The notes below the pieces were generated by a model, which saw only the letters and a list, made by a program, of their open reading frames with translations, was not told the DNA's origin and did no database searches. A program made the position numbers and the translations under genes. A DNA stretch of 16,254 bases from an uncultured Flavobacteriia bacterium (GTDB taxonomy: Bacteria > Bacteroidota > Bacteroidia > Flavobacteriales_D > Crocinitomicaceae): contig CAISOQ010000054.1 in assembly GCA_903887095.1 (NCBI GenBank), positions 1 to 16,254 of the forward strand, read 5' to 3'. Shown here piece after piece: positions 14,408-16,254 of the stretch; position 1 is the first letter of the stretch, and every line of letters starts with the position of its first letter.

Positions 14408-15094
14408 ATGAAACAAAAACTTATCGTATTTTCCGGAGCAGGAATGAGTGCCGAAAGTGGTATTAATACTTTCCGAGACAGTGGTGGCTTATGGGAAAAC
14501 AATCTTATTGAGGACGTTGCCACGCCGAGTGCCTGGGCTTCTAATCCTGAACGCGTGCAGCGATTCTATAATTCGAGAAGAAAGCAAATCTTAGAGGCGC
14601 AGCCAAATAATGCACATTTCTCAGTGAAGGAACTTGAAAAACACTGTGATGTGCAGGTAATTACTCAAAATATAGATGATTTACATGAACGCGCAGGTTC
14701 AACAAATGTGCTTCATTTACATGGGAACATTACCTTTTCAAAGAGTTCAGGTCCTAACCAAGAAACTGTCTATTACCCAATAGAGGGATGGGAGTTAAAA
14801 ATGTCAGATAAATGTCCGGAAGGTTATACTCTTAGGCCTCATGTCGTATGGTTTGGGGAAACTGTTCCAATGTACGAGGAAGCAATTGCACTTATGCAGA
14901 AGGCAAACATCCTAATTGTAATTGGATCCTCTTTACAAGTTTATCCAGCAGCAGGATTGGTTCATTTTGCCCCGAAAGACTGTAAAAAGATTCTTATTGA
15001 CCCCAATGGAGATTCACTCAACATTTCTAACGAATTCGAACTAATAAAAAAAGGTGCTTCCGAAGGATTGCAAACTTTTTTAAAACGCCTTTAA
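14408..15094 (+). CDS. Sir2 family NAD-dependent protein deacylase (class III, CobB/SIRT5-like), without zinc cysteines
   Basis: Sirtuins remove acyl groups from protein lysines, consuming NAD+ and releasing nicotinamide and O-acyl-ADP-ribose. This 228-residue cytoplasmic protein has all core motifs: FSGAGMSAESGINTFRDSGG (8-27, NAD binding), TQNIDDLHERAG (86-97), LHGN with catalytic His105, RPHVVWFGE (143-151) and GSSLQVYPAAG (173-183). Tyr54 and Arg57 in FYNSRR match the class III pair that favours succinyl and other acidic acyl groups, suggesting desuccinylase as well as deacetylase activity. The small domain between LHGN and RPH has only one cysteine (C136), so the usual four-cysteine zinc site is absent. 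From memory, similar zinc-less members occur in Bacteroidetes. It is the only plus-strand gene here, divergent from the T9SS-cargo gene and convergent with hemD, and appears monocistronic. Confidence 0.93.
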   Translation: MKQKLIVFSGAGMSAESGINTFRDSGGLWENNLIEDVATPSAWASNPERVQRFYNSRRKQILEAQPNNAHFSVKELEKHCDVQVITQNIDDLHERAGSTNVLHLHGNITFSKSSGPNQETVYYPIEGWELKMSDKCPEGYTLRPHVVWFGETVPMYEEAIALMQKANILIVIGSSLQVYPAAGLVHFAPKDCKKILIDPNGDSLNISNEFELIKKGASEGLQTFLKRL

Positions 15095-15096
15095 AC

Positions 15097-15126
15097 AAAA
15101 AGAGCGGATCTAAATCCGCTCTTTTT
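15097..15126. terminator. Bidirectional rho-independent terminator between sirtuin and hemD
   Basis: A 13-bp perfect stem, AAAAAGAGCGGAT (15097-15109) with ATCCGCTCTTTTT (15114-15126), closes a 4-base loop CTAA. The A-rich left flank and T-rich right flank give a U tract in both directions. It starts 2 bases after the sirtuin TAA and 15 bases beyond the hemD stop on the opposite strand, as expected for a shared terminator of convergent genes. Confidence 0.93.
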
Positions 15127-15141
15127 CTATTTCATTAAATG

Positions 15142-15891
15142 TTATTTCTTTTTCAATTGATCCTTCACGAACAACTCTATTGCACCCGTCATTGAAGGGG
15201 CATTGGGTTGTGGTGCGTGAACATCTAAACGAAGGTTGTGCTTTACCACTGCGTTTGCCGTTGTTGGCCCAAAAGCAGCTATTTTCGTTTCATTTTGTTT
15301 GAAATCAGGGAAATTCTTGAACAAAGATTCGATACCTCCCGGACTAAAGAAAACAAGCATGTCGTAATACACGTTTCCTAAATCAGACAAATCTGAAGCC
15401 ACTGTGCGGTAAAGAACAGCCTTTGTAAAATTAAACTTATGTTCTTCCAAAGTAATTGGAATTTTATCCCTAAGAATGTCTGTACATGGCAAAAGGAACT
15501 TCTCAGTCTTGTGCTTTTTCATGACATCTACCAATTCTTCGATAGTCTGTTTACCAAAGAAAATTTTTCGTTTTCTATAGGTAACATATTTCTGAAGATA
15601 GTAGGCAACTGCTTCTGAGATACAGAAATACTTCATGGAGTCTGGCACTTCAAACCGAACTTCTTCGGCGATTCTAAAGAAATGATCGACAGCATTCTTT
15701 GAAGTCAAAATAATTGCTGTATGATCAGCTATATTGACTTTTTGCTGACGAAATTCCTGTGCAGCGATTCCTTCCACATGAATAAAAGGTCTGAAATCTA
15801 TTTTCAGCTTGTATTTATCCGCAAGATCGTAGTATGGCGACTTTTCTCCTTCAGGTTTAGGTTGCGATACCAGTATAGTTTTGATAGCCAA
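15142..15891 (-). CDS. hemD: Uroporphyrinogen-III synthase (HemD)
   Basis: HemD cyclises hydroxymethylbilane with inversion of ring D to form uroporphyrinogen III, the common precursor of haem, sirohaem and cobalamin. The 249-residue protein is of the divergent Bacteroidetes type: N-terminal TILVSQPKPEGEKSPYYDLA, AIILTSKNAVDHFF (about 59-72), MKYFCISEAVAYYLQKY (86-102), a YDMLVFFSPGGIESLF strand-helix (about 177-192) and AAFGPTTANAV near 206-216, the most family-diagnostic block. The start codon is TTG at 15891: an in-frame TAA lies 15 bases upstream, there is no ATG before residue 86, and the family N-terminus begins here. It follows the DUF4271 gene by 31 bases on the same strand. From memory, that pairing is common in Bacteroidota and suggests an operon. 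It ends at the bidirectional terminator. Confidence 0.92.
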   Translation of the reverse strand: MAIKTILVSQPKPEGEKSPYYDLADKYKLKIDFRPFIHVEGIAAQEFRQQKVNIADHTAIILTSKNAVDHFFRIAEEVRFEVPDSMKYFCISEAVAYYLQKYVTYRKRKIFFGKQTIEELVDVMKKHKTEKFLLPCTDILRDKIPITLEEHKFNFTKAVLYRTVASDLSDLGNVYYDMLVFFSPGGIESLFKNFPDFKQNETKIAAFGPTTANAVVKHNLRLDVHAPQPNAPSMTGAIELFVKDQLKKK

Positions 15892-15922
15892 CTTGACAAT
15901 AATTTATTATTACACCAAATCT

Positions 15923-16254
15923 TTACAAGAAATTCTTTACAACGTAGTAAACGCCTACGAATAGTGGTAGAATTTCGAGTGTGCAAAAATACAACATTAA
16001 ATAATACCACCTTACACCTGATGACAAAACGTTGGTTGAATTTTTCAACATTCTGGTGATAGATTTCAAACAAATCAGTGCCAAATAAAGGCTGAGAAAA
16101 AGTTTATCCGCATTTGGATTCATGATCCAGAAAAGTGCAATAATGGAAAACAACAAACCTGAGAATTGTGAGACCGTCAATGTATTCAGGACAGGGACAT
16201 GTAATTTCTTCATTTCTCCACTTAAGCTTCCTGCAAGATAAAGTCCAAGTGTCT
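15923..16254 (-). CDS. DUF4271 domain-containing membrane protein, C-terminal part (5' end beyond window)
   Basis: The frame is open to the right edge; it reads through the in-frame ATG at 16213 (preceded by LYLAGSLSGE), so that ATG is probably internal. The visible 110 or so residues hold about three hydrophobic segments: SQFSGLLFSIIALFWI, LFLSLYLALICLK and WYYLMLYFCTLEILPLFVGV. This pattern, especially the last segment ending in a Tyr/Leu-rich helix near the C-terminus, fits DUF4271. That is a small Bacteroidota inner-membrane family of unknown function, normally a little over 200 residues. Location next to hemD supports the assignment. No function can be stated; a link to haem or tetrapyrrole metabolism is only guilt by association. 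Confidence 0.75.
   Translation of the reverse strand, partial: TLGLYLAGSLSGEMKKLHVPVLNTLTVSQFSGLLFSIIALFWIMNPNADKLFLSLYLALICLKSITRMLKNSTNVLSSGVRWYYLMLYFCTLEILPLFVGVYYVVKNFL

Noticed and set aside
15804..16073. Minus-strand frame spanning the DUF4271-hemD junction
   Set aside because: It overlaps two better genes in another frame, and its Arg/Cys-rich composition looks like a frame shadow.
15923..16213. Treating the ATG at 16213 as the start of a 96-residue protein
   Set aside because: The frame stays open to the window edge with hydrophobic sequence before it, and DUF4271 proteins are longer. It is annotated as a partial gene.
1..16254. CRISPR arrays, tRNA/rRNA genes, insertion sequences or phage genes
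   Set aside because: No spaced direct repeats, cloverleaf-like sequences, transposase or integrase frames were seen. Gaps between genes are all short.

Overview
The window looks like a chromosomal segment from a Bacteroidota bacterium, most likely Flavobacteriales. The evidence is a full-length SprA (the outer-membrane translocon of the type IX secretion system, T9SS), a secreted protein with a type IX C-terminal sorting domain, a DUF4271-hemD pair, AT-rich DNA, almost universal TAA stops, and promoter-like TAnnTTTG boxes in place of sigma70-type elements. A Fluviicola/Crocinitomicaceae-like source is possible, but the sequence alone does not prove it. Everything except the sirtuin lies on the minus strand. 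There are no tRNAs, rRNAs, CRISPR arrays or insertion sequences, and no gene-free stretch exceeds about 130 bases.

Layout, read in minus-strand transcription order from the right edge. (1) A truncated DUF4271 membrane protein (15923-16254) is followed by hemD (15142-15891, TTG start). (2) A sirtuin on the plus strand (14408-15094) converges on hemD, and a 13-bp-stem bidirectional terminator lies between them. (3) Divergent from the sirtuin is a secreted thioredoxin-fold protein with an adhesion-like module and a T9SS sorting signal (12644-14293). It ends at a strong CCCGGG-stem terminator. (4) Next comes a tight run, probably one operon: maeB (malic enzyme plus phosphotransacetylase-like domain, 10253-12517), ruvA, sprA (2434 aa) and a GNAT acetyltransferase. 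Its junctions are 3 bp, 4 bp and a 1-bp overlap. (5) A monofunctional aspartate kinase has its own promoter-like box. (6) feoA and feoB (ferrous iron uptake) overlap by 4 bp, and feoB runs off the left edge.

The most notable observation is that maeB is interrupted by a single in-frame TAG at 11351-11353, exactly between the malic enzyme domain and the PTA-like domain. The frame is open on both sides and family-conserved residues continue directly after the stop. It is the only TAG used as a terminator here; the other complete genes end in TAA, or TGA for feoA. It could be a nonsense mutation, a sequence error, natural gene splitting or readthrough. Other points are TTG starts on sprA and hemD, a sirtuin lacking the zinc-binding cysteines, a perfect inverted repeat in the T9SS-cargo/sirtuin divergent region, and a lysine/glutamate-rich insert inside SprA.

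The window is mostly housekeeping (iron uptake, amino acid and haem biosynthesis, central carbon metabolism, recombination) together with T9SS machinery and one of its likely cargos. I see no clearly new multi-gene system.
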